Shown: positions 1 to 7,138 of the stretch, in pieces | Layout: every line of letters begins with the position of its first letter | Numbering within the stretch: the stretch's first letter is position 1 | Origin: Muribaculaceae bacterium | GTDB lineage: Bacteria > Pseudomonadota > Alphaproteobacteria > Rs-D84 | Assembly (NCBI GenBank): GCA_023665245.1 | Contig: JAMPEH010000062.1 | Coordinates: 1 to 10,517, forward strand | Length of the DNA: 10,517 nt | Reading direction: 5' to 3' | Notes under the pieces: generated by a model | The model's database searches: none | What the model saw: only the letters and a program-made list of their open reading frames with translations | Told to the model about the DNA's origin: nothing | Position numbers and translations under genes: made by a program

Positions 1-2
1 GC

Positions 3-1457
3 AGTCCTTATACGACTTTTGAAGTGGATATGGAATGTTCGGGTGCGTTATCGTTTAAACGCAGATTTATGGAGAACTGGATAGATGTTTCCACGACCTA
101 CGATATAACGCCCGTCTACGCCGCAACTTTAAAAGGCGGCAACTATAACGAGGCGGCGTGCTACGGCTATTCGGGTGAACTTTTTATTCCCTACGATTAT
201 CTTGAATATTTAGGTGTAGTGGAAGAAGATGTGAAGCCTACCGAAGTTTATATTAACCCCGTGCTTATAACTTCTTACTCTTACGAGGGAACGTTGCAGA
301 CGGATAGAAACTGGCATAATCTTGCCGCGGCAGATACCGACGGCGACGGTTGGGCAAACCCCTCGACTTTCTTTCATTTTAATGAAAACGGTTTTATTTC
401 TTATGATATAACAACCGAAATAACGGGTAAAGGTAGTGTTACGACAGCAAAAAATTATAAGTTTGCAGTTGCTAATAATTCGCTTACATTTAACGTCGTT
501 GCCGATGACGGTTATACTCTTAAAACGCTTACGATAAACGACGAAAATTATAAGGATAAGATAAGCTATAAAAATTATAAAGCTCAAATCTATATCTCTT
601 CCGTTACGGAAAATTTAAACATTAAAGCAGAATTTGAAGAAATTACGGCAACGCAAAGACTTGTCAGCGGCAATATAGTACCCAAAGGGATAGCGGCAGG
701 CAAAGGCATTACCGATATGCAGGTGAAATATTTCGACGGATTTAAATACGCCGATTTGCGTACCGTAAACGGTGCTTTTGCAGGATATTTACCCGAGGGT
801 AATTACACCCTTGTAGTTGTATCCAAAAGTATGGGCTTTGAAATTGCAAAACAGGCTATAACGGTTGCCGCAGAAAATGCTCCGATTACCTTTAATGTGG
901 ACGATACTATGTACGGAGATAATCGTACAATTCGTTTCGACGGTATAGAAATAGCGGGCGGCAGTACTACTGTGGATATAGATAATCCCGTAACTTCCGA
1001 GAAATTTGTATTCTCATTCAGACTTGGAGTTGAGGGCGAAAAATCATTCCCCGCATCTCGCTACGTTGAAGATTTCAGACTTATTGCAGATAACGGTGAT
1101 TATATAACTTTCCAACTTGTCAGATGGGACGGTAATTTCGCCGTTAAGATATTTACGCACGGACACGCAGACCAAGACATCGGCGGGGGCGGTGCAGAGA
1201 TAAGTGCGGCGGCGCAAGCTAATAATTATATTGATTTCGTACTCGTAAGAGATGGAAAAACGTTGACGATTTACGGCTATGGCAACGATAATCAGTTGCA
1301 TAAGGTCGGAACGGCTGCGCTATTCGATACAGTTAAGGATACACAGATAAACACTTATTTGCTGTGGGCAAGGGATTATTCCGAAGGCTACGGTGCAAAA
1401 GTATCTAATTGCGTATTCTATCAAGGCACTACCGATTTGGAAGTGTTAAACGGTTAA
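3..1457 (+). CDS. Secreted multi-domain, probably carbohydrate-binding surface protein (5' end outside window)
   Basis: The reading frame is open to the left edge, so the N-terminus, including any signal peptide, is missing; 484 codons are visible and the stop is TAA. Counting from the first visible codon, residues 1-135 look like a beta-rich sugar-binding domain, loosely reminiscent of CBM9-type domains (GELFIPYDYL, later a W-rich segment), with a calcium-type loop DTDGDGW at 111-117. Residues about 140-213 match the pattern of divergent InlB B-repeats/'bacterial repeat' domains (GKGSV, then DDGYTL, ending NLNIKAEF). Residues about 218-300 resemble a carboxypeptidase-regulatory-like Ig fold (VSGNIVPKG, LPEGNYTLVV). 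Residues about 308-480 look like a concanavalin A-like jellyroll. There is no LPXTG motif, SLH domain or C-terminal helix, so anchoring would have to come from the unseen N-terminus. No catalytic motif is visible, but an enzyme domain could lie upstream. It ends 18 bp before the solute-binding protein gene, suggesting a role in capturing that transporter's substrate. Coding status is certain; domain names are by eye. Confidence 0.7.
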   Translation, partial: SPYTTFEVDMECSGALSFKRRFMENWIDVSTTYDITPVYAATLKGGNYNEAACYGYSGELFIPYDYLEYLGVVEEDVKPTEVYINPVLITSYSYEGTLQTDRNWHNLAAADTDGDGWANPSTFFHFNENGFISYDITTEITGKGSVTTAKNYKFAVANNSLTFNVVADDGYTLKTLTINDENYKDKISYKNYKAQIYISSVTENLNIKAEFEEITATQRLVSGNIVPKGIAAGKGITDMQVKYFDGFKYADLRTVNGAFAGYLPEGNYTLVVVSKSMGFEIAKQAITVAAENAPITFNVDDTMYGDNRTIRFDGIEIAGGSTTVDIDNPVTSEKFVFSFRLGVEGEKSFPASRYVEDFRLIADNGDYITFQLVRWDGNFAVKIFTHGHADQDIGGGGAEISAAAQANNYIDFVLVRDGKTLTIYGYGNDNQLHKVGTAALFDTVKDTQINTYLLWARDYSEGYGAKVSNCVFYQGTTDLEVLNG

Positions 1458-1475
1458 AAATCAGGAGGAAAATAT

Positions 1476-3329
1476 ATGAAAAAATTCACTAAAATTGCAG
1501 CTGTTGCAATGACGGGACTTATTAGTGCCGCAACGTGCGCTTCTCTTACTGCGTGCGGCAATAAAGTACCCGAAGGTTTTACGGCGGTAGGTTACATTTG
1601 TTGTGGACTTACCAACTCAAACAAGTCTGTATTTCAAAATATGGTAGACACGTATAACAGCACGCAGGGACAGACGGATAAGGTTTACGTCGATGCTACT
1701 TATTCGCTTAACACCGAATACGGTCAGTATAGTAGCGAATTAAATCGCAGTACGTCTTATTCGGTTGCCACCGTAAGGGACAGTCAAATAAAGGGACTTG
1801 CAACAGTCACGGCTAAAAATGGTTTTGTAAACATAGACGAGGTTGCTTCTCCCGAACTTAAAGCCGCTCTTGCGAAAATGCCCGCAGAACTTGTAAACCG
1901 TTTCCGTATCAATTCAACACAAGATGCGGACGGACAATATCTTGCCGGCGAAGGCGCAAATCTTCTCGGCGTACCTCTCGGCAGTCAGCCGCACGTTTTA
2001 TACTACAATAAGAAAATTTTTGGCGACCAAGGTATTAACATAATCTCTGTTGCCGAAGATAAACTTGCAGCTTATAACACGGCGAATAGCGGTAAGCTCG
2101 CCCCGCACGGTTATGCCGAATATAAGGAAAATCCTTTACCTAACGCTTCGCCCGCGCTTCAAAAATCAAAGAACGAAAGAAACGAGGACGTATATAAAGT
2201 ATTCAATAACCGTATTGCAATGAATTGGTCGCAGCAGAGATTGCTTGCCCGCTATTTCCAAACGAAAGGCGGCTACGAATACGGCTATATGAACGAGTGG
2301 TGGTTCGATTACGTTTGGTCTATCGGTGGTGACAATATGGTATGGAACGATACCAATAAGTCATACGAGTTTGCGTTAGCGGATAAATCACCTAATTATC
2401 TTGCAACGGAAGCCGTTACAGTAAACGGCAGGTCGTATAGCAAAGGCGACGTGCTTTTGCACGAGGATGCTCTTAAAGTTACCGAAGCAGACAAAAGTAA
2501 ACTGTACGAGCTTCCCTCTAATTACGAAGCGTTCCTTGAATTTAACAGAATGGGCGTTCCTACAAGCAAGACCGTTGATACGGGCTATAATGGTTACGGC
2601 GTAGCTCCGAATACTATTGAAAACCGTACCAAGTGGTTTGTAAGCGGCACTAACTGTCCTATGCTTGTCGAGCAATATGAGTTGGGTTTGCAGTCGTTCC
2701 AAAATACGGCGGTTAAAAACAATTGGGATATTGCGCCTACCGTTCAGTATCGCCTTTATGACAATGACGGCGTTTATTATAACGGCGCAAAGAGCTTTGC
2801 TAACGAGTACCTTATGGTAATCGGTGAAAAGTACGATTTGAACGGCGACGGTACGGTTGGTACAGACGAAGTTTACACGGGTGCAGTTAAAACGGTAAAC
2901 GGTACACCTATTGTCGGTGAAAACGGAGCGGCTTCCGTTGGATATTCGCTCAGTATTCCTACAAAAGCTCCTTCGGGTACTCAGGAAGCTGCACTTAAAT
3001 TTATTACTTGGGTAGCAACGGAAGGTCAGAAGTTTATCGGTGATACAAATACTTATATCCCCGCGGATTTGGAATACGCATTATCCGACGAGTTCTGCAA
3101 CAGTTCAAATAGAATAAGTAATGTCTATGCGGCATCTCTCATAAATTCGCACGCGGATATTGGCGACTATACTTATTTCAATTCGAGAATATGGATAGAT
3201 AACTGGTCGGGTATGTTAAACGGTGAAGTAAGGCGCGGAGAAAAGACGATACAACAGTTCCTTGACGCAAAACTCGCGGGAGCTAATTCAGATTTGGGTA
3301 CTATGAACATTCGCATAAAGGGAAGGTAA
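1476..3329 (+). CDS. ABC sugar transporter solute-binding lipoprotein (family 1, MalE/MdxE-like), unusually long
   Basis: This is the extracellular sugar receptor of the importer encoded by the next two genes. The start is set by AGGAGG at 1463-1468, 7 bp before ATG. Residues 1-26 form a lipoprotein signal peptide with lipobox LTAC and lipidated Cys27, so the mature protein is membrane-tethered outside the cell. Family 1 SBP signatures include GVPLGSQPHVLYYNKKIF (165-182), the aromatic-rich NEWWFDYVWSIGGDN (273-287) and, near the C-terminus, SIPTKAPSGTQEAALKFI, the typical segment before the last helices. At 617 aa it is clearly longer than the usual 400-450 aa of this family. One extra segment carries a canonical EF-hand/dockerin-type loop, DLNGDGTVGTDE (454-465), with acidic or polar ligands at loop positions 1, 3, 5 and 12. 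The many Trp and Tyr residues fit oligosaccharide stacking. Substrate is not readable from sequence; the downstream GH13 enzyme points to alpha-gluco-oligosaccharides. Gap to the permease gene is 3 bp. Confidence 0.92.
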   Translation: MKKFTKIAAVAMTGLISAATCASLTACGNKVPEGFTAVGYICCGLTNSNKSVFQNMVDTYNSTQGQTDKVYVDATYSLNTEYGQYSSELNRSTSYSVATVRDSQIKGLATVTAKNGFVNIDEVASPELKAALAKMPAELVNRFRINSTQDADGQYLAGEGANLLGVPLGSQPHVLYYNKKIFGDQGINIISVAEDKLAAYNTANSGKLAPHGYAEYKENPLPNASPALQKSKNERNEDVYKVFNNRIAMNWSQQRLLARYFQTKGGYEYGYMNEWWFDYVWSIGGDNMVWNDTNKSYEFALADKSPNYLATEAVTVNGRSYSKGDVLLHEDALKVTEADKSKLYELPSNYEAFLEFNRMGVPTSKTVDTGYNGYGVAPNTIENRTKWFVSGTNCPMLVEQYELGLQSFQNTAVKNNWDIAPTVQYRLYDNDGVYYNGAKSFANEYLMVIGEKYDLNGDGTVGTDEVYTGAVKTVNGTPIVGENGAASVGYSLSIPTKAPSGTQEAALKFITWVATEGQKFIGDTNTYIPADLEYALSDEFCNSSNRISNVYAASLINSHADIGDYTYFNSRIWIDNWSGMLNGEVRRGEKTIQQFLDAKLAGANSDLGTMNIRIKGR

Positions 3330-3332
3330 AAT

Positions 3333-4337
3333 ATGTTTTCAGCCGACAAAAAGTTAAGTGCGGAAATAGAGCCTAACAGATTAACCGCAAAGGTAAAACG
3401 CAGTCGTTTAATTGAGGGAACATATTCCTACGTTTTTGCGTTGTTGCCTATCATAGGGTTTTTACTGTTCAGTATATTTCCTATTATAATTTCAGTCGTG
3501 GCGATGTTTTGCGATATAAATCTATACGATTTGTCCGATATAACTTGGAACAATTTTGAGGGATTTAAGCTCGTATTTAGTCAAACTTATTCGTCAACGA
3601 TGCCCGTTCACGTTACAGAGCTGTTCGTCCATTCAATAGGAATAACTATTTGGATAGCCAGCGCACAGTTTGTTTCGCTTGCGATTGCTCTGTTTATAAG
3701 CGTTCTCGTTTCTTCGGTTAAGCGCGGTTCAAAGACGTTTCAGGTACTGTTTTTTATACCCTATATCTGTTCAAGCGTTGCCGTTGCATTGATGTGGCAA
3801 TGGATATTCAGCGGAGAATCTTTTGGGTTTTTAAACAGCCTTTTCGGAACGAATATTGATTGGACAAACGATGCAAGTACGGTTACTTGGTGTATAATCA
3901 TTGCAATCGTTTGGCAAGCACCGGGTTACGGTATAGTTATGTATAAGGCGGCTCTTGGCAATGTCAACAAGTCTTTATATGAAGCAGCTTCGATAGACGG
4001 GGCGGGTCCTTTCAAAAAGTTTTTCAAAATCACGTTACCTTCTATTGCACCTACAACATTTTACTTAATGATGGCAGGTATAGTAGCGGGACTTACCACG
4101 TTTGATATTGCTCAACTAATTGCTCCTGACAAGTGGACGACAAACGGAATAGGCGGTGAAGGTAATAATGCACTAACTCTAATGAGGTTTATTTATTACC
4201 TTATGGATGATAAAGTATGGGCTACGAACAAGAGCTATATTTCCGCGGCGGCAATAATAACGTGGATACTCTTTATAGTTACTGCAACATTCTCGATTAT
4301 AGTAATGTACATTAGAAATAAGAGGTTGGAAAAATGA
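3333..4337 (+). CDS. Sugar ABC transporter permease, MalF/UgpA type
   Basis: One of two membrane-spanning subunits of the sugar importer. The 334-aa protein has a cytoplasmic N-terminus of about 30 residues and six predicted transmembrane helices (about 32-58, 97-126, 137-160, 183-205, 241-262, 302-327). The EAA loop that docks the ATPase is intact: EAASIDGAG from residue 217 followed by ITLP at 233-236, the consensus EAA-x3-G-x9-I-x-LP arrangement. A purine-rich site (AAAGGGAAGG, 3317-3326) inside the end of the SBP gene serves as ribosome binding site. The 3' end overlaps the next permease gene by ATGA, which implies translational coupling and roughly equal subunit amounts. No ATPase gene lies nearby, so a shared MsmX/MsiK-type ATPase encoded elsewhere is the likely partner (known pattern in Gram-positive bacteria; inferred here). 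Confidence 0.95.
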   Translation: MFSADKKLSAEIEPNRLTAKVKRSRLIEGTYSYVFALLPIIGFLLFSIFPIIISVVAMFCDINLYDLSDITWNNFEGFKLVFSQTYSSTMPVHVTELFVHSIGITIWIASAQFVSLAIALFISVLVSSVKRGSKTFQVLFFIPYICSSVAVALMWQWIFSGESFGFLNSLFGTNIDWTNDASTVTWCIIIAIVWQAPGYGIVMYKAALGNVNKSLYEAASIDGAGPFKKFFKITLPSIAPTTFYLMMAGIVAGLTTFDIAQLIAPDKWTTNGIGGEGNNALTLMRFIYYLMDDKVWATNKSYISAAAIITWILFIVTATFSIIVMYIRNKRLEK

Positions 4338-5272
4338 CGACTAATAATATTTTAAAGCTCGGAAAACGAGTAGCCGTTTCTTCGACTGTTCCTCTTAAAA
4401 ACGATAAAAAGAAACGTGCGCCCGTTGGTAAAATAGTTTGCTATGTGTTGCTTGTTGTGTATTGTATATGGTTGTTTCTGCCTATGTATACAATACTTGC
4501 AACGTCGTTTACCTCAACAGAGGAGCTGACAGGTTCGCTTTCATTCGTATGGTTGCCTAAGCTAACGGTTGACCCGTATGTGCAGGTTTTCACGGGCGAT
4601 ATAAACGCAATGAATACGGGAATCCCGTCCATATTGCTTGGCTTTATAAATACTATGTGGATAACGCTTATACCGCTTATAATAGGTTTGGTGGTTTCAG
4701 GGTTATCTGCGTATGTTTATGCGAAGCGCAAATTTAAAGGTAGGAATTTCTTATTTGCGATTAACATTGTGATAATGGCGTTCCCTCTCGGTGCTTTTAC
4801 TATTGTTTCGTATATTTTCTATGAAGCACTTGGTTGGGTTGGCACTCCGTTACCTTTAATTATTCCCGGACTTTTCGGCGGCATGGGTACGGTATTCTTT
4901 TTAAGAATGTTTTTTGACGGAATACCAGACAGTATCATTGAAGCCGCTAAAATAGACGGACTTGGTTTTTGGGGTATTTTCTTTAAAGTTATGGTCCCTC
5001 TCGCAAAGCCTGCGTTTATTTCTCAATTCATATTCGGCTTTGTCGGTGGATATAACAGTTATTTAACGCCGCTATTGTATTTGGAGGGCAATCCGAATAT
5101 GATTACTTTGCAACTTGTTTTAAGCGGTATGCAGAGTATATTCCCCGGCGAAGGTATGCAAAATATATATTGTGCCGCATCTGTACTCGGTATGTTGCCG
5201 CTCATTATTATTTATATATTCTTGCAAAAATACTTTATCGAAGGCATTGCTCAGGGCGGAGATAAAGAATAA
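4334..5272 (+). CDS. Sugar ABC transporter permease, MalG/UgpE type
   Basis: Second membrane subunit of the importer, 312 aa, starting within the ATGA overlap with the MalF-type gene. A Lys/Arg-rich cytoplasmic N-terminus (to about residue 32) precedes six predicted helices (about 33-57, 100-129, 138-163, 170-191, 226-248, 277-300). The first periplasmic-side loop contains ATSFTSTEEL, a typical MalG-family segment. The EAA loop reads EAAKIDGLG from residue 203, ending in VMVPLAKP; the usual Leu before the Pro is Val, a conservative change. The C-terminus ends FIEGIAQGGDKE, close to the FxxGxxxGAVKG end of MalG proteins but without that exact form. AAGAGG (4320-4325) is a reasonable ribosome binding site 8 bp before the start. 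A strong stem-loop follows 7 bp after the stop. Confidence 0.95.
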   Translation: MTTNNILKLGKRVAVSSTVPLKNDKKKRAPVGKIVCYVLLVVYCIWLFLPMYTILATSFTSTEELTGSLSFVWLPKLTVDPYVQVFTGDINAMNTGIPSILLGFINTMWITLIPLIIGLVVSGLSAYVYAKRKFKGRNFLFAINIVIMAFPLGAFTIVSYIFYEALGWVGTPLPLIIPGLFGGMGTVFFLRMFFDGIPDSIIEAAKIDGLGFWGIFFKVMVPLAKPAFISQFIFGFVGGYNSYLTPLLYLEGNPNMITLQLVLSGMQSIFPGEGMQNIYCAASVLGMLPLIIIYIFLQKYFIEGIAQGGDKE

Positions 5273-5279
5273 AAGGTCT

Positions 5280-5329
5280 ACGGCGTATTCGATGACGCAC
5301 GCAAAACGTCACAAAATCGAATACGCCGT
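5280..5329 (+). terminator. Strong 14-bp intergenic stem-loop after the permease genes (attenuator, partial terminator or mRNA-stabilising hairpin)
   Basis: Positions 5280-5293 and 5316-5329 are perfect reverse complements (ACGGCGTATTCGAT arm). Inside the loop, TGACG (5293-5297) and CGTCA (5307-5311) can form a second short stem. Downstream is only TTATTTTAGG, a broken T-run, so it is not a textbook Rho-independent terminator. It lies between the permease gene stop and the weak AGG ribosome site of the next gene. Reduced expression of the downstream gene or protection of the transporter mRNA 3' end are both plausible; the structure is seen, the role is inferred. Confidence 0.6.
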
Positions 5330-5344
5330 TATTTTAGGTTAAAT

Positions 5345-6319
5345 ATGTTAGATTGGCTTAAATTTTTCAGTGGAAGTTTTTTTGTAAATAAACTTGCTAT
5401 GCAAGGAGCTGACAGAAGAGTAGGTAATGCTATCCTCTCATTTTTCTTGGGGTGGATTTTTATATTTATCGGACTTACCGTCGGTTATTCGGCATCTTTC
5501 CAAACTCATTATTACAATTGCACACCCGCAATGCAAGTAGTGGAGAAAGTCTTTGACGGCGGTATAAGTTTGAGAACACAAGACTATAAAGCCATATCGG
5601 GATTGGATGGCGTGTTTGATAATGGCAAAGTCATAAATACATTTGATAGCGTTGACGATAAAGAAAAGTATGCTGTTGACGGCTTCAATATTATTTTAGA
5701 TACACGTCCCGCAGACACTCCTTACACGGTAGACGGTGAAGAAAAAACTCTTCGTGATTGGTACGTTAAAAATGTATTTGACAAGAGTGGCGTCGGTCAA
5801 TATATTGCGATACTTGATGATATGGTTATCGGTGAATTTACAACCGACGGGGGTATTACCGTTGGCTTTAACGGTTACTATTTCAAAACCGACGGGATAA
5901 TCTATAAAACTGCCGAGCAAGGAAATGATTTTATAATTAAGGCGTTTAAAGGCTCGTCGGCTCTTAACATCAATATTTATTTTATAAACTTATTAAAGAT
6001 TACACCACTTTTTGTAATTATACTCGTGTTGCTTGCCCTCGTCTTATGGATAATTGATAAAGCGGCAAAGTTCGGAGTTTTCGATAAATTCGGAAAGACT
6101 TTAAAAGTCGTTTGCTCTTTTGTGTTAGTAAGTTCGATAATAACATTTTTGTTGACTATAATATTGTCGTTCTTTATACCGCGCGGAACGGTTTATTCAC
6201 TTGCAATTTTGATTTTCGGTTTAAGCGTTTTCGTTAGGACTACGGTGCTTGCAATAATGAGATTTGTTGCGGAAAAACGATATAGGATACCTGAAATTTA
6301 TAATGGCGATATGCCATAA
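5345..6319 (+). CDS. Membrane protein with large extracytoplasmic domain, DUF1189/YvdJ-like
   Basis: A 324-aa integral membrane protein. The amphipathic N-terminal stretch (LDWLKFFSGSFFVNKLAMQG) leads to helix 1 (about 29-50), then an extracytoplasmic domain of about 160 residues (51-210), then three helices (about 211-237, 254-278, 283-307) and a short basic cytoplasmic tail. This one-plus-three topology and the N-terminal pattern recall DUF1189 proteins such as B. subtilis YvdJ, which is encoded directly after the maltodextrin permeases mdxF and mdxG; here it also follows a MalF-MalG pair. The molecular function of that family is not established, and a role linked to the transporter or envelope is only inferred from position. 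The ribosome site is weak (AGG at 5336-5338) and sits just after the strong stem-loop, so expression may be lower than that of the permeases. Assignment to DUF1189 is by eye and context and could be wrong; the protein is somewhat longer than typical members as I recall them. Confidence 0.8.
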   Translation: MLDWLKFFSGSFFVNKLAMQGADRRVGNAILSFFLGWIFIFIGLTVGYSASFQTHYYNCTPAMQVVEKVFDGGISLRTQDYKAISGLDGVFDNGKVINTFDSVDDKEKYAVDGFNIILDTRPADTPYTVDGEEKTLRDWYVKNVFDKSGVGQYIAILDDMVIGEFTTDGGITVGFNGYYFKTDGIIYKTAEQGNDFIIKAFKGSSALNINIYFINLLKITPLFVIILVLLALVLWIIDKAAKFGVFDKFGKTLKVVCSFVLVSSIITFLLTIILSFFIPRGTVYSLAILIFGLSVFVRTTVLAIMRFVAEKRYRIPEIYNGDMP

Positions 6320-6344
6320 AAAATAGACGAATGATATTACATTT

Positions 6345-6361
6345 ATGACGAAAGGCGTCAT
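6345..6361 (+). other. Short intergenic hairpin
   Basis: ATGACG (6345-6350) and CGTCAT (6356-6361) form a 6-bp stem with a 5-nt loop AAAGG, in the 95-bp gap after the DUF1189-like gene. No T-run follows, so it is a poor terminator candidate. Its core TGACG/CGTCA is the same as the inner stem of the hairpin at 5280-5329. Confidence 0.4.
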
Positions 6362-6377
6362 TTATAAATTTATAAAT
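6360..6377. repeat. 18-bp perfect AT-only palindrome, possible operator
   Basis: The 18 bases from 6360 to 6377 equal their own reverse complement (ATTTATAAA half-site, repeated inverted). They lie in the gap before the phosphatase gene and overlap the -35 and spacer of the candidate promoter at 6361-6389, where a repressor site would be expected. The all-A/T composition makes chance occurrence in AT-rich intergenic DNA quite possible. Confidence 0.4.
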
Positions 6378-6389
6378 CGGTGATAAAAT
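6361..6389 (+). promoter_or_regulatory. Candidate internal promoter for the phosphatase-DUF218-GH13-oxidoreductase genes
   Basis: An extended -10 element TGATAAAAT (6381-6389; hexamer TAAAAT at 6384-6389) has a 4-of-6 -35 match TTTATA (6361-6366) at a 17-bp spacing. The predicted start would be near 6396, giving a short leader that carries the AAAAGGA ribosome site (6399-6405) of the next gene. It lies in the longest gap of the window, after a hairpin. The -35 is weak and the region is AT-rich, so this is tentative. Confidence 0.35.
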
Positions 6390-6414
6390 AGATACTGTAA
6401 AAGGACTTTTATTT

Positions 6415-7128
6415 ATGTTGTTATTTTATGTGCGACACGGCGAGCCTATATATGAACCTGACGGATTAACGCCGCTCGGTAAAAGACAAGCGGAAGCGGT
6501 TGCAAAGCGGCTTGCATTGTATGGAATAGACGAAATTTACGCATCGAGTACGAAACGCGCACAAGACACCGCAAGACCGACAGGCGAGCTTACGCATAAG
6601 CAAATTACGGTACTTGATTGGTGTAACGAAAATATAGTTTTTGAAGAGCTTATAGTAAAAAAATTGGACGGAACAAAAGATTGGTTATACCGCGATAAGG
6701 AAACGTGTGAAAAGTTTGTTTCAACTGAAATAACTTCTCTTGGCGAAAAGTGGTACACCCACAAAGACTTTAACGGTGCGCTCTTTGAATCAGGCATTAA
6801 ACGTATTAGGCGCGAAACGTTTGCTTTTTTAAAAACATTAGGTTACGAATACGATGAAAAGGCGCGTTGTTATAACGCGATTTCTCCTAATGAAAAACGC
6901 ATTGCCTTGTTTGCACACGAGGGTTTTGGAATGGCGTTTTTAAGTACTGTTTTAAATATCCCATATCCTATGTTTTGCACGCATTTCGAGATAGAGCATA
7001 GCGGAATTACGGTCATTCGTTTTGAGGGCGAGGGGAAAATAATTCCGAAGCTGTTGCAACATTCCAACGATTCGCATTTATATAAAGACGGGTTGCCTAC
7101 ATATTACAATAACGAAATTCATTTTTAA
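6415..7128 (+). CDS. Histidine phosphatase superfamily protein (phosphoglycerate mutase-like fold)
   Basis: A 237-aa cytoplasmic protein with no signal peptide or membrane helix. The phosphate-binding catalytic signature RHGE is at residues 7-10 (His8 would be the phosphorylated residue), the second Arg of the pocket lies in SSTKRAQDTA (Arg48), and the second active-site His is His168 in FAHEGFG, where many members have HGG or HGxx. The sequence between these, with an extra segment at about 60-150, is longer than in minimal phosphatases of about 200 aa and probably forms the substrate-specific cap. The substrate cannot be read; members of this superfamily act on phosphosugars, phosphoglycerate, nucleotides or proteins, and position in a sugar locus favours a small phosphorylated sugar (inference). 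The ribosome site AAAAGGA (6399-6405) is 9 bp before ATG. The next gene starts 10 bp after the stop. Confidence 0.9.
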   Translation: MLLFYVRHGEPIYEPDGLTPLGKRQAEAVAKRLALYGIDEIYASSTKRAQDTARPTGELTHKQITVLDWCNENIVFEELIVKKLDGTKDWLYRDKETCEKFVSTEITSLGEKWYTHKDFNGALFESGIKRIRRETFAFLKTLGYEYDEKARCYNAISPNEKRIALFAHEGFGMAFLSTVLNIPYPMFCTHFEIEHSGITVIRFEGEGKIIPKLLQHSNDSHLYKDGLPTYYNNEIHF

Positions 7129-7138
7129 GGCAGCTTAA

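Noticed and set aside
24..26. GTG at 24 as the start of the first gene
   Set aside because: The frame stays open to the left edge without a stop, there is no ribosome binding site before this GTG, and the upstream codons (SPYTTFE) read naturally as part of the same beta domain. The gene is truncated by the window.
210..587. Minus-strand open frames here and under the SBP, permease, phosphatase, glucosidase and oxidoreductase genes
   Set aside because: Each lies wholly within a well-supported + strand gene, shows no recognisable domain, and has a composition expected from an antisense reading of that gene.
3317..3335. Stem-loop between SBP and first permease, as often seen for differential SBP expression
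   Set aside because: The gap is only 3 bp and I find no stable inverted repeat there.
6320..6414. Riboswitch or small RNA in the longest intergenic gap
   Set aside because: Only a 6-bp hairpin and an AT palindrome are visible in 95 bp; I see no conserved aptamer elements.
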